A DNA stretch of 64,000 bases, taken from positions 14,565,334-14,629,333 of the forward strand of contig NC_041812.1 of assembly GCF_900964775.1 (NCBI RefSeq), written 5' to 3'. Every line of letters begins with the position of its first letter. Within the stretch, counting starts at the first letter, position 1. The notes beneath the pieces are model-generated. The model ran no database searches. It was not told the origin of the DNA and was given only the letters and a program-made list of their open reading frames with translations. Below, piece after piece: positions 1 to 12,200 of this stretch. The position numbers and the translations under genes were made by a program. The DNA is from Scleropages formosus. Its lineage: Eukaryota; Chordata; Actinopteri; Osteoglossiformes; Osteoglossidae.

Positions 1-560
1 TAAACACACACCTGACCTGGCTGGTCAGACCTGGGTATCGTGACAGTAGTACGTGGCACCCTGGGCAAAACGTGACAGTTTTCGTTTTCTGTCTAGCTGT
101 TTTTTAGGCAGCGACGGTACCGTGTCGTACAGGGCTGCGCGGTGCTCCAGCAAAGCTGTGCAAATTGCAATCGCGCATGATGATCGTCCGAAGGCGAAAT
201 CAAATGTTCCATTCACCATTGCCGCGATACATGATGATAATATGATAATATTCTCCGTCCGAGTCCTACGTCGTGGCGGATGTAGGTCCGAACATTTCTA
301 TGATCCGATATGATTTTCAGCCTCGTTAAAATCATGCGCGGGAGAGCCCATTTCTATTTTTATCAGGAGTGATAAAAACTTTACTGGGGAAAAAAAAAAA
401 GAAATTATTCAGACAAAACATGGTGGTTACGTAGGGTTAGGAACCAGGAACCAGGGACCGGTACAGATGGCAGATGGCGCCGATGTCCCGGGCCGTGTGT
501 CGTGTGCACAGTGCAGCAGTCGCCGGAACCCGTTCAAATACAGTGTGAAGAGAGACGATA
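1..560. promoter_or_regulatory. CpG-bearing single-copy sequence, possible upstream promoter of the epsin gene
   Basis: No convincing coding exon is visible here. The stretch from about 80 to 520 carries many more CpG dinucleotides than the AT-rich DNA that follows, as expected near a teleost promoter. The epsin ATG lies about 2.8 kb downstream, so a non-coding first exon could start here. That is inference only. No TATA box, splice donor or motif clinches it. Confidence 0.25.
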
Positions 561-922
561 TTTACATTTACATTTACATTTACATTTATTTATTTAGCAG
601 ACGCTTTTCTCCAAAGCAACTTCCAATGGATGCTATGTAGTGTTACCAGGCCACACACCAGGCTTATTCACCAAGGTGACTTACACTGCTAGATACACTA
701 CTTACACTGGATCACTCATCCAATCATCAGTGGAACACACTCTCTCTCTCTGTCACTCACACACTCTGGGGGAACCTGAACAGCATGGCTTTGGATTGTG
801 GGAGGAAACCAGAGCACCCAGAAGAAACCCATGGAGACACGGGGAGAACGTGCAAACTCTACACAGACTGAGCGGGGATTGAACCCATGTCCTCTCGTAC
901 TACCCAGGCGACAGGAGCGACG
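561..922 (-). repeat. Mermaid-like SINE with a V-SINE/L2-type 3' tail
   Basis: On the plus strand it begins with the reversed tail (repeated TTTACA, then TTTAGCAGACGCTTTTCTCC). The body follows, with the reversed text of the fish repeat phrases GGTGAATAAG, GTTTGCA and GGGTTTCTTC. The (TTTACA) run at 561-582 is the reversed poly-(TGTAAA) end. It matches the plus-strand copy at 5360-5632. Mermaid is the published zebrafish SINE this body resembles, and the name is by similarity from memory. Confidence 0.7.
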
Positions 923-992
923 TGTGACGACTTCCGTTGCTTCAGTTCACATGCAATACAGTTGCTGTTACTGTGTGACTATAATTCTTACG

Positions 993-1192
993 GGGGGGTG
1001 CAGTGGCGCAGTGGGTTGGACCACAGTCCTGTTCTCTGGTGGGTCTGGGGTTCGAGTCCCGCTTGGGGTGCCTTGCGGCGGACTGGCATCCCGTCCTGGG
1101 TGTGTCCCCTCCCCCTCTGGCCTTATGCCCTGTGTTGCCGGGTAGGCTCCGGTTCCCCGGGACAAGCGGTTCTGACAATGTGTGTGTGTGTG
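993..1192 (+). repeat. tRNA-headed SINE with (TG)n tail, copy 1
   Basis: The head GGTGCAGTGGCGCAGTGGGT and the internal GGGTTCGAGTCCC resemble RNA polymerase III A and B boxes. The body ends in GGGACAAGCGGTTCTGACAA and a short TG run. A perfect 13-bp target-site duplication (TATAATTCTTACG) flanks it at 980-992 and 1193-1205, so this is a complete and fairly young insertion. Confidence 0.9.
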
Positions 1193-1516
1193 TATAATTC
1201 TTACGTTACTGTGACTGTTACTAGCCATAACGTGAAATAATTATGTTGGCTACAGCTGTACATTTAATCAAGTATGCGATATAGCTATTTTATGCAAGTT
1301 AATGCTGACTGGCGGGAATGAACATCCAGTTACAGTAATGCCCAACAAAGGTAATGCGTTCCCCAAAAACCAGTTTGTGCGGTCAGTTCTCATAACTCGA
1401 AGATGTAATTAGTTTCTTTAAATGTTGAAAAACTCCATGCGTTTCCAAGAACCTAAAATCGACACCCATTTATGGTAAAAATCACCAAATCACATTGAAA
1501 TGCACACAGTTAAATA

Positions 1517-1523
1517 CACACAT

Positions 1524-1564
<41 letters not shown>

Positions 1565-1762
1565 CATCTGAACCGCCTGTCCCATACGGGATTGCAGGGA
1601 GCCAGAGCCTAACCCGGCAACTCAGGGCGTAAGGCCGGAGGGGGAGGGGACACACCCAGGACGGGACGCCAGTCCGTCGCAAGGCACCCCAAGCGGGACT
1701 CGAGCCCCAGACCCACTGGAGACCAGGACCCGGTCCAACCCACTGCACCACTGCGCCCCCCC
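1517..1762 (-). repeat. tRNA-headed SINE with (TG)n tail, copy 2
   Basis: This is a reverse-strand copy. The (CA)n run at about 1527-1563 is its reversed tail and the head lies at about 1735-1762. The 12-bp target-site duplication CACAGTTAAATA occurs at 1505-1516 and 1763-1774. Confidence 0.9.
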
Positions 1763-1900
1763 CACAGTTAAATAGTTTACCTTATTTATCAATCATAAGA
1801 CAATATAACCAGGCAGTTTCCTTTCTTCACTGATTTCTTTATAACACTGCTTCACTGGGGACCTGCGCTCCTTCGGTGCTTTCGTGGCCTTGCGCACTAT

Positions 1901-1953
1901 ACCCTGTACACTGTACACTTTACCCTGTACACTGCATTCTGTACACTGTACAC
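1901..1953. repeat. Imperfect tandem repeat of CTGTACA
   Basis: CTGTACACTGTACAC and shortened forms recur several times in about 50 bp. It is a simple low-complexity tract with no further role visible. Confidence 0.6.
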
Positions 1954-2019
1954 AAACGCTTGCAAACAAACATGCTTTAATTAATTACATATAAAGAAGG
2001 CAGGGCAGTAAACAAGTTG

Positions 2020-2935
2020 ACAAGGTGTCTCTGGGCTGCGTGATGGGATGTGGGTTCGATCCCTGTTCAGTCTTTGTGGAGCCTGCATATTCTCCTCCTA
2101 TTTGTGTGGGTTTCCTCAAAAACACATCTGTTTCAGGCAAATTGGCTCTGTTTTTTTTTTATTTATTTATTCTGTGTGTATGTGTGTGTGTTCCTAAAAA
2201 TCTGTTCATGAGGTGAACAAATGGATACAGAATTAGCGGTTTCCATTTGTCACAGGAAAGTTTATAATCCATTCCTTTTAGATTAATAAAGAATTAATAA
2301 AAATTCAAGGCTTTCAAAAGATTGTTCATGTTGTCAAAATATTTGCTCCTATTGTCAAATTTCAAGCTTCCTATGACTGAAATGGTTGTGTAATGAATAT
2401 TCTGGTAGCAGAGTGCAAGTTGCTTGCAAATTCTCCAGTTTGAAACACTGTACCATATATGTACCCTGTACCCACTTAAGACATTAATACATTTGAATAG
2501 CTTTTCTGTAATATATACTTGTGGTCATTAGACTGAAATGGAATATCAAAAAGCAGATTTGCAGTAGAGCACACAATGGACATTATTTATTGATGAGAAC
2601 TTTGTGTACAAGGTGATTTATATTAGGAAATATGTTAGTTTGTTCTATATGAACTTTGCATCTTATAATTCTCATTGCAACCTGTTCTCTCATGCCCTCT
2701 CACTCATGCCCCATGTTGCATGAGTCCCCTCCACATCTACAGATGTGTTCCCAGTGATCTGGTGTCTCCAAATTGGTTATATTGAGTGCATGGTTGCGTT
2801 GTTCTCGTTGTGCGATGGACTGGCATCCTGTCCAGAGTCTACCTTGCCCCATGCTTTATGATTCAGGCGTAGGCTGTGGACCACCAAGGCTCTACGTTCA
2901 GATGAGTGGTTATTGATAATGGATGGATGGATGGG
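2020..2935 (+). repeat. Two Mermaid-like SINE fragments
   Basis: 2020-2150 carries GTGGGTTCGATCCCTGTTCA, then GTGGAGCC and GTGTGGGTTTCCTC, as in the SINE 5' half. 2750-2935 carries GATGGACTGGCATCCTGTCC, then AGGCGTAGGCTGTGGACCAC and TGGATGGATGG, as in the 3' half of related fish repeats. The AT-rich DNA between them shows nothing recognisable. They may be two insertions or one that was split. Confidence 0.5.
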
Positions 2936-3296
2936 TTACATTGGCAAGTGGAAAACGGTGGAACTTTGTAAAGCAACACCTTTGCGCTATTTAATTCATT
3001 GTAAAATTAAAGTAGAATTTATAAAATATTTTTATCTCAGTAGTAAGTAATTTCCTGGATTAATTTTATTTTTAAATAGATTGACTTTTGTTTAAACATA
3101 ATTTAGAAAGTGTGTGTGCATTTATGTGTATTTCTTTTGGATGCACACTATTTCTTCCTGAATAATACCAGTGCTAAGGTCTTGGAATTTGTAGAGGCTG
3201 TGTTTTCAGGAATCTAACTAGTCTTTAATGGTTTGCAATGTCAACAGCGTCCCCGTAACCCAGTTTTCCGGAGCAGTGCGTAGTCAACCAGTAGTC

Positions 3297-4467
3297 ATGT
3301 CCACATCATCGTTACGCCGTCAGATGAAGAACATTGTCCACAACTTTTCTGAGGCAGAGATCAAGGTGAGATATTTGCCTTCCTTTTCTACCATCTTCTT
3401 AACATTCCTGCTTTGTTGACTATTGTCTTGTGTCTGTCTATTTCTTCATGTTTTTTTAAATTTATATTTCAAATTCAATTATTGACTTTTTCAGTAAATT
3501 CCATGGCTCGGTCAAAAATGCCAAATAATTGATCCCTCATTATCTCGGTAAACAGCTCGTTACAATACTGACACAGACCATATGTACAAAAAATTAGGAT
3601 ATAAGTGCAAATCTTCAGGGAGTAAAGTAATTTTTTAGTGAAGAAGACAAGGAAGGAAAAGAAGAAAAAAGACAAGGCAAGAAGTGAGGAAAGCTGATTG
3701 ACTCAACATTAATATAAGGGAATTTACAATGTTTTTGTCACGCCATATTGTCAAGTATCAGTATTTGTGTTTTCAAGAAGAAACGACTGTTGTGGTCAAT
3801 GCAGGATTTAGTCTACTCATTCACCTTTCCTCCTTCTGTCCTTAGGTGAGGGAGGCAACCTCTAATGATCCATGGGGACCATCCAGCTCTCTGATGTCTG
3901 ATATCTCAGACTTGACCTACAATGTAGTAGCATTCTCTGAGATTATGAGTATGGTCTGGAAGCGCCTTAATGACCATGGCAAGAACTGGAGGCATGTTTA
4001 TAAGGTCAGTGGCTAGTAGGAAAATGTAGGGGTTGTAGCATTTTCATTTTTCCTATTGTAGGTGTTAAAATCTTTGTGGAATACTTCTGCTACAAAGTAT
4101 ATCCAGAACTTTCATGAGTGATGTTGAGAGTTCCGGTGAAGTGTGAAATAGCAAGAAATTTGGTGTTGAGCATTATTTGTGTCTTAACCATTTATATTTT
4201 CATTTCTGTTAGTGTTCCCAGTGTATAACCTTAAAAGACCAAAAAAGCTAGAAATAATAATTGTTGTTAACTGGCTCCTTTGAGAGGGGGGCGCAGTGGC
4301 ACAGTGGGTTGGACCGGGTCCTGCTCTCCAGTGGGTCTGGGGTTCGGGTCCCGCTTGGGGTGCCTTGCGACGGACTGGCGTCCCGTCCTGGGTGTGTCCC
4401 TTACGCCCTGTGTTACTGGGTAGGCTCTGGTTCCCCGCGACCCCGTATGGGACAAGCGGTTTAGAAA

Positions 4468-4513
<46 letters not shown>

Positions 4514-6178
4514 CTCCTTTGATTATATTCAGTGCTTTTCTTTGTAATAGAGCTGGTATGATCTTAATACTTTCTTGGACTGCAGTACTCCTCGCTATTC
4601 CAAATTCATTAATTGTTTTTTGTCTTTTTATCATTGGTGGTCATTTCCAACAAAATAAGCAGTTTTGGTCTCGGAAAAATGAGCATGGCATATTCAGTTT
4701 TGCCTTCCCTTAGGATTTTTGAATGCAAACAAATGGAATCATGTTGATGTTTTTTTAATTTAATGTTTGAAGGTGGAGGGGGGTGCGGTGGCGCAGTGGG
4801 TTGGACCGCAGTCCTGCTCTCCAGTGGGTCTGGGGTTCAAGTCCCGCTTGGGGTGCCTTGCGGTGGACTGGCGTCCCGCCCTGGGTGTGTCCCCTTCCCC
4901 CTCCGGCCTTACGCCCTGTGTTGCCGGGTAGGCTCCGGTTCCCCGTGACCCCGTAAGGGACAAGCGGTTCTGAAAATGTGTGTGTGTGTGTGTGTGTGTT
5001 TGAAGGTGTACACTGCAGTTGTACGTGTTGCTGGTTCCTAGTTTGTGGGTTCGGTTGTGAATTCAAATCTTTCTTGGTGTGTGTGGAGTTTGCATGTTTA
5101 CATGGGTTTCCTCCAGGGGTTTCAGTTTTGTTCCCCAGTCCAAAGACATGCAGTGTAGGTGAACTGGTGCCTGTAAATTGCCCTTAGTGTATATATGTGT
5201 GAGGGAATGTGTGTGTTTGCTCTGGGATGGACTACTATCTAGGATATGCCAGTCCAGGACATACCCTGCCTTGTCCTCTATGCCTCCAGGATAGGCTCAG
5301 GCCACCACAATTCTGCACTGGAGAAGCAGTGATTGATAATGGTTGAATAGATTTTAACTATTGGAGTTTGCATGTTCTCCCCATGTCTGCATGGGTTTCC
5401 TCCCACAGTCCAAAGACATACTGTTCAGGTTCCCCCATAGTGTGTGAGTGTCATGGAGTGAGTATGTTTCACTGATGCATGGATGAGTAACCCCTTGTAA
5501 GTAGTGTATCTAGTAGTGTAGTCACCTTGGTGAATAAGGGGTGTGGACTAGTAACATTACATAGTAACCATTGTAAGTTGCTTTGGAGAAAAGAATGTGC
5601 TAAGTGAATAAATGTAAATGTAAATGTAAACTATTAATAATGAATTAGTAATATAGATTTATCAAGTTTTAAAATGGCTGCAAAGTCACTAGAATTTTGT
5701 AAATGGAAGTGTTGCAACTTGAGTGACTAACATATAAATCTCTTAAATTTTTATTCCATATAAACAGTAAAGAATGTTTATTATACCTGAGTTTGTTTAA
5801 TTTTACATTTAATCTGTGCCTTCATTTGCATTTCATTTTACCCAGTTGTTGCCTTTGTACATTAATACAGCCTTTGGGTTGCATTCAAGACAGCTTTATA
5901 TTTTTGCTGTTAAGCATCCAAAATTGATAAGTTCATTATCATTTTTTGTGAAGCAATTATAAAACGTACATTATTTCCTAAAATTATTACACCTTTTTAC
6001 CAGCTTTATTCCTAGTTATTTCCGTAAATTAAATAACACTGGTAAAAGTCAAATGCCTAGTGTGGAGGATGTCATGAAGTCTTATAGAAGCCAGTTTAAA
6101 TGAAATGTTTTAATAATAAAGTTGTAAATGGGTGAGATTCCCAAAGGTTAACATCAAAATGCAGGATGATTCCTGATC

Positions 6179-6238
<60 letters not shown>

Positions 6239-9200
6239 GCTGAGCTTCCATTCCATTCTTCCCTGACTACAGGCCCTGATGCTGCTGGACTACATGGTAA
6301 AGACTGGCTCTGATCGTGTGGCCCAACAGTGCCGGGAAAATATCTATGTCATCCAGACACTCATGGACTTCCAGTACATAGACAAAGATGGCAAGGATCA
6401 GGTTTGGCCTCATGCATGCCCATGTATACATCCCTTAGACAGGAGAAGAAGGATTGCTCTGATACATGTTTCTTATTGATAAATACCAGACTGATCTTTT
6501 CACGTGGCTTAGGAATTTAATTTTTTAAATGAGACATATTAAATCCTGTGCATAAGTATACTTTAAGGGAATGTGAAGCTCCTTTTTAAATCCTTTTTAA
6601 ATGTTTAAATGTGCTCTAAATGTGCTTGATAATAAAACATTTTTTTAATTATTTTTGTCCGGGGTTCTGTCAGCAGGTTATTTGTTACCTCAGTGCTCCC
6701 TATTTCCTGACAGTAGTTTAAACTTGGTCATTAATCCTTATTGTCTAGCAAATGTCATCTTTGTTGTACATCTCGGTTAGAAACACCGCAGTGGCTTGTG
6801 CAGCTCTCCATAATGTGGTCATCAGTCCGGATGAGGCGTGTCTCCTTCTGAGTTAATTTAACTAGGAGTTAAAGAGCTGACTGACAGCCCTCTGACTTCA
6901 GCATTAATGCCGTACCCTGTATTCGTGGTCATGAAAAGATCATTTAATGGATTTGTATGTTTTTTTTAAGTGGGTTAAGTGTGAGAATTATTTTGTGCTT
7001 CATAGAATGAGTATGATTGTTTATAAAACTGAGAGCAAGGGAATGTATTGTGTTTTTTAACATATGAATAGTCCATTAATACCATGAAATCACCCTGTTC
7101 CATGAATTCCTGTTGTGAGGTGACTGAAATTCCACATACATAATGCAAGAAAAAACTGGTTTCTGGATGAAATATATGCCACTCAGAATTAATTAAAATA
7201 CAAAAATTTAAATCCTTTCTTTCAAGATAATAACACCAAAATATTTTGTATTGATAATAAAACTAGCATTTCCTGCTTGCCTTTTAATGTTATATTTTCA
7301 TTCATTTCTTCATTGTCAATAAATCTTAACGCATGGTTGCGGAAGCCCAGAGTCAGACATTTTGATAATTTTGCCACCGGATGTTTATCATATAAAGAAA
7401 TGAAGTTCCAAAAAGCACTGCTTATGTGTTTCACTCTGCAAAGCATGCAGACACTGTGCTGTTAGTGGGGCCTTGTGAGATTACTAACAAATGTTTAACG
7501 TTAGATTATCTTCATTGGATTTCAAGATTCAGGCTTTAGTTACACTAGTGGAAGGATTTCATGTCATTAAAGCTATTTATATGTTTTAAATAACTGTAGC
7601 GAATCCACGTAACAGCACAAGAACATCAGGAACAATGGACAGCAGCCAAAAAAACATTACTTTTTTATTTTTGGAAAAAATTCTTAAAAAAGGTTAATGA
7701 AAATACAAAAATGAAAAATTCACAAAATAGGCACTAAATCAATAAAAAAATGTGTAAGTGCATATGTACCTGTGTACGCAGAAACATTTGCAAAGCGCAC
7801 CTTCACAAGAGCCGTGCTTATAGACCTGTTGATCCGCTCTGTGACAGGTCGAGGGGACAAACCAATATACAACTAGCTGAGGAGAGTAGTGAAGCGCCTT
7901 TTATTTACACAAGTCGGGTGGGTGACTCTGCCAGTTTTTAGGTGACGAGGACAGGAAAGAAAATGGAGCGAATTGTGGCCGACGTTGAGGTGGCACTGAG
8001 AATCTTGTCTGTGCTGTCGGCCACGTTGTGACTCCACCGTCCCTTGGCGGAAAGCCAACTCACCACGGCTCGAGGGCTTCACTTTCGTTGTCAGTGTCCT
8101 TGTCGGAATCTGACGGTGAATCCGTTCTTGGATCGGATCTGCGGACCCCTGTGAGTGCGAAATAAGGACACTCTTGTTCTGTCGTTGGGGTAACTGGTAT
8201 TGTAGTAGTTAGAGCTGCTGCCTTTGGACCCAAAGATTGCAGATTTGAATCTCAGCTCTGGCTCTAGTACCCTTGAGCAAAGTACTTACGGTAAATTGTT
8301 CCAGTAAAATTACCCAGCTGTATAAATGGGTAAATAATTTAAGTAGCTTAACATTGCAAGTCGCCTGGAGAAAAGTGTCAGCAAATGAGTAAACGTTGTC
8401 CAACCCCAAGTCTCTTTCTTAGCATTTCCTAACGAGGGAATTGTGTTCAGGTATGTTTACTTGAGACGGCTCCCAGTGCTGGACCAATCGTCCCCGCAGG
8501 GAGCTGTCCACAGTGCTGAATGATCGGCAACCCTGTGTCACAACTGTCAAATCATTCCGTATTTTAACATCATCAAGATTATCTTCATCACCATTATCTG
8601 CATCAACAACACCTGGGAACCAAGTCGTGAACAGAGCACTGTCCTAAATTATGCAGCAAGCCTTCTTTTTTGAGGCGATCCTCGTAACATACTTGCACAA
8701 TCTCCTCACGTGTCCGTTCTCCTGTATTTGAACCTTTAAATCGGTTCCAATAAAGTGGGATTTTAGCTGAATGCTTTCAGAGCTGGAGGGTGCGATGGTG
8801 TGGCGGGTTTTGCCAGGGCCTACTCTCTGGTCAGTCTGGGGTTCGAGTTCTGCTTGGGGTGCCTTGCGATGGACTGGCGTCCCGTCCTGGGTGTGTCCCC
8901 TCCCCCTCCAGCCTTGCACCCTGTGTTGCTGAGTTAGGCTCCGCCTCGTCGCGACCTTGCTTGGGACAAGCAGTTTCAGCCAGTGTGTGTGTGTACTTTC
9001 AGGACTAATACCTGCCCAATGAGCTGTAATTCCATTCTCCTGTCTGACCAAATGTCTACTGTGACAGACACTTTATCCACATGTACCAGCTGGTCTTTTA
9101 GTTTAGTTTTCCTTCTGTAATCAAGCTTCCCGTTTTTGCAATAATGGTTTTAAGTGGAGAGTGCTTGCTGGCCAGTGCTGAAAGAAAATGGTGAAAAAGC

Positions 9201-12200
9201 TTATTTTCGATTATGGATAATGATATGTTGCAATTTATATAGGTCAAACATTATTGTGTCTGTGATTGCTGTTTGTGGATTTGCTCTGATGTGTGTTTGT
9301 TATTGTTAAATAGCAGAGACTGATCTTTTTAGTGCATAGTTTAGGTTGTAGACAGTCCTGGAGTAAACTGAGTAATTAGTGGCTGCTGAGGATCACTGAT
9401 AACCTTGCTGTTTAGATGTTCTTCATGTCTGCAACTGAGAAATTTTAAATAAGAGAACACAGTTTTGAAATTCTGTCTAAAGCTGAAGCGTGAAAATAGC
9501 GTACATAGCGTCCAATAATCCCATTGTAAAATTGAATTTAATGATTCTAAGATTGTAAATGATTACGTTTATGTACTGTATACATATACAAGGACTTCAG
9601 GTCAGGAACAATTTTACTTAAAGCTGAAAAAAGAAATAGAAATGTTAACATTTTGCAAATTAAGAAGACTTCCCATGCCTGTATGCACAGTGCAAAAGCT
9701 GGAGAATGCAGTCGTGCTCTGGGTTACATTCTAGCACTTTGTGGTTTTGCCTATTTACTCACATGCTCCAGCTTCTTCATCTGTTTTGCACTGTTTTGAA
9801 ACTCACATTGTACAAATACTTCAGTTAGTGAACAATCGTATATTGCTTTGGAGAAAAGTATCTGCAAAATGAATCAGTGTAAATTTGTTGCAAAAAATAA
9901 ATGCTATCTTGTGTAGGGATTGAATGTGAGAGAGAAAGCAAAACACCTAGTGACACTGCTGAAAGATGAGGACAAACTACAAGAAGAGAGGACCCTTGCT
10001 CTCAAAACCAAAGAGAAGATGGCCCAGACTACTAATAGTAAGAAAATGTTCTTTGTGCCTTTCTGTAATTATCTATCATTTTTCAAATTATTGAAATATG
10101 AGACTTTCAGTATTGCTAAATAAGCAATTTCCCAAACTGTATTTTACAATGTTTCCCCTTGTTAAAGGCATGATCTGATCTGGTTTTATCTGGAAGCAAT
10201 TAGAGTGTTTGTGTTGAAAGTGAATGTAAATTTGTTGTACAGTGTTTGTGTTTACATTGAAATGAAAATGTTTTACAGGATGTGTTTTGATGAACTACTT
10301 GTCTTGGCTTTTAGTAGTAAGCATACCAATTCTATCTTTACTAGAGATATTAATTTGGAATCTTTTAATCTGTGTTTTCCTACTTGTTTTAAGATAACAT
10401 GCCATACTCCTTTTACTATATTTCACTATGTACCAAAAAGTGACATCTATTATGGGGATGTATGGGGACTATGATGGGATTCTAAAGGTCAACACAACAC
10501 AAAGCTCATTTTGTTCAAATAGTTCCAATCAAACAAAAACAAAAGGATAGGTGCAGTTAGTAACAAGATATTAACTTTTCTTTGAAATTTTCAGTTGTTT
10601 TTAGGAAGTAATACTTCCATTAACATTTTGCAATTTTTTTATTTAGCAGATGCTTTTCTTCAACGCGATGTCCAACTCAGAGTAAACAAAAGTTCATTTC
10701 ACCAACAGATGGAGAAATATGGATAAAGACACAGTCAAAGTGCAGTCACTTCGTCCAAAACCACAGGTTTTGCGGCACGCATTTTACAAGTAGCTGCGCA
10801 TAGAATTGAAATAAAACTGTAGAATTGACTATGAGCCCACTTGTCACAATCTACTGGCAAATTTATGGAGTAATGAACAAACTGTGCGTGACTTGGCTTG
10901 GAGTTAGTGAGGAGCTCTGCAATGTCAAGTGGCTCCAGCACTTGAGCACTTTGTAAGTTAAGAGCAGTATCTTGAAGCCGCATCTATACGTGATGTGTAG
11001 AAGAAGGCTGACTTCATCCTGTTTACCTCCCACCTCTCACTTGACCCTCTGGCCCTGGATCACCCTACGGGCTACTCCTACCAAGTCCCTCTGTCACACC
11101 CCTCATCCCTCTGACAAAGGAAGAGACACAAACCTGCTCATCTCTCCATAGTGGGAATATTCACTTTTCTCCCTCTCTTCCTTCCTTATCTGTCCTAGTT
11201 TGAATTCCAAGTTGTTTCTATTACTGCCCTAACCACGCTCGTAGTGGTCATTCTTTATCACCCTCCTGGCTGCTTCCAGGATGACCTTGATATCTTGTTG
11301 AGTTCTTCCCCAAAACACAATACTCAAATAATCCTCCTTGGTGACATCAACTTGCATGTTGAAGACATTCAAGCAACCAGCTTTCTGTCACATCTACAGT
11401 GACCTCTCTCTGTCTGCTACTCACAAGGCAGACAGTCATCTGAACCTTGTCTTCTCTAGAAACATGGTCATGTTTTTTACTATTTCTACTATGTCCTTTA
11501 AGCCCAGCACCAACAGTGCTACCCCTTTCCTTCCTCCACACCCTCTGTCAAGTTCTGCTGTAATTTAAAATATAATCAAAATGTTTTTCATCATAGGGTC
11601 GCAGTGATACTAGTAAAGTCCCGAAGTCAAACATTCACTCCATCAGTGGTCAAAACTATTCTCTTTCCTCAATTATGCAATGGAACCAAATGTAAAAATC
11701 TACTCAGCATTACAATAGAGAACAACATTGCAGCTCTCTGAATCAGTGGTGTTCAGATACTAATGTTAAAATTAAATACAGTTTCAAAATTGCTATTGTT
11801 CCTTATGTCAGTTGCAGACAGTGAGTACACAACAGATAATCTTCCATTTTTCTTTCCTGCTTCACTCCAGTTGGCTCCTCAACTCCTACACTTGGCCTAG
11901 GAAGGGGAAGATCAGGAGGGGAACTACTAGAAGGTGGGCTCTCACTGTTAAGCTCTCTCACCAAGAATTCAGGAGGTGGGCTAAAGACAGATCAGGAGTG
12001 GAAGAAGAACACTGATGAGGAGGATGTGCAGATGAAAGCAAGAAGCAAAGAGGAAGTGGAACAGGTAATACAGTCCTCAAATTATTAATTTGGGAATTGA
12101 CTATAATTTGGTTAGTCAAATTGTTATAGTTATATTTATTTATGCTATTGCACTCAATAATCACACATTGTTCCTCACCTTTATTAATTGTGGCTCTACA

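Larger units (their letters stand above)
1206..2019. other. Gene-free stretch apart from the repeats listed separately
   Basis: No exon is recognised. 1517-1762 is a SINE and 1901-1953 a short imperfect CTGTACA repeat. The remainder is AT-rich unique sequence. Confidence 0.6.

Noticed and set aside
993-1192. Functional tRNA gene, because A-box and B-box-like sequences are present
   Set aside because: The head cannot be folded by eye into a clean cloverleaf and the same unit recurs nine times with target-site duplications, so it is a SINE.
4468-4713. Open frames rich in CVCVCV
   Set aside because: They are translations of the (TG)n tails of SINEs; there is no gene there.
6179-6237. CRISPR-like array
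   Set aside because: It is a simple 4-bp microsatellite in a vertebrate genome; no spacers exist.
7581-8640. Solo LTR of a retroelement
   Set aside because: I found no matching terminal direct repeat, no clear TG...CA ends and no target-site duplication, so it is left unclassified.
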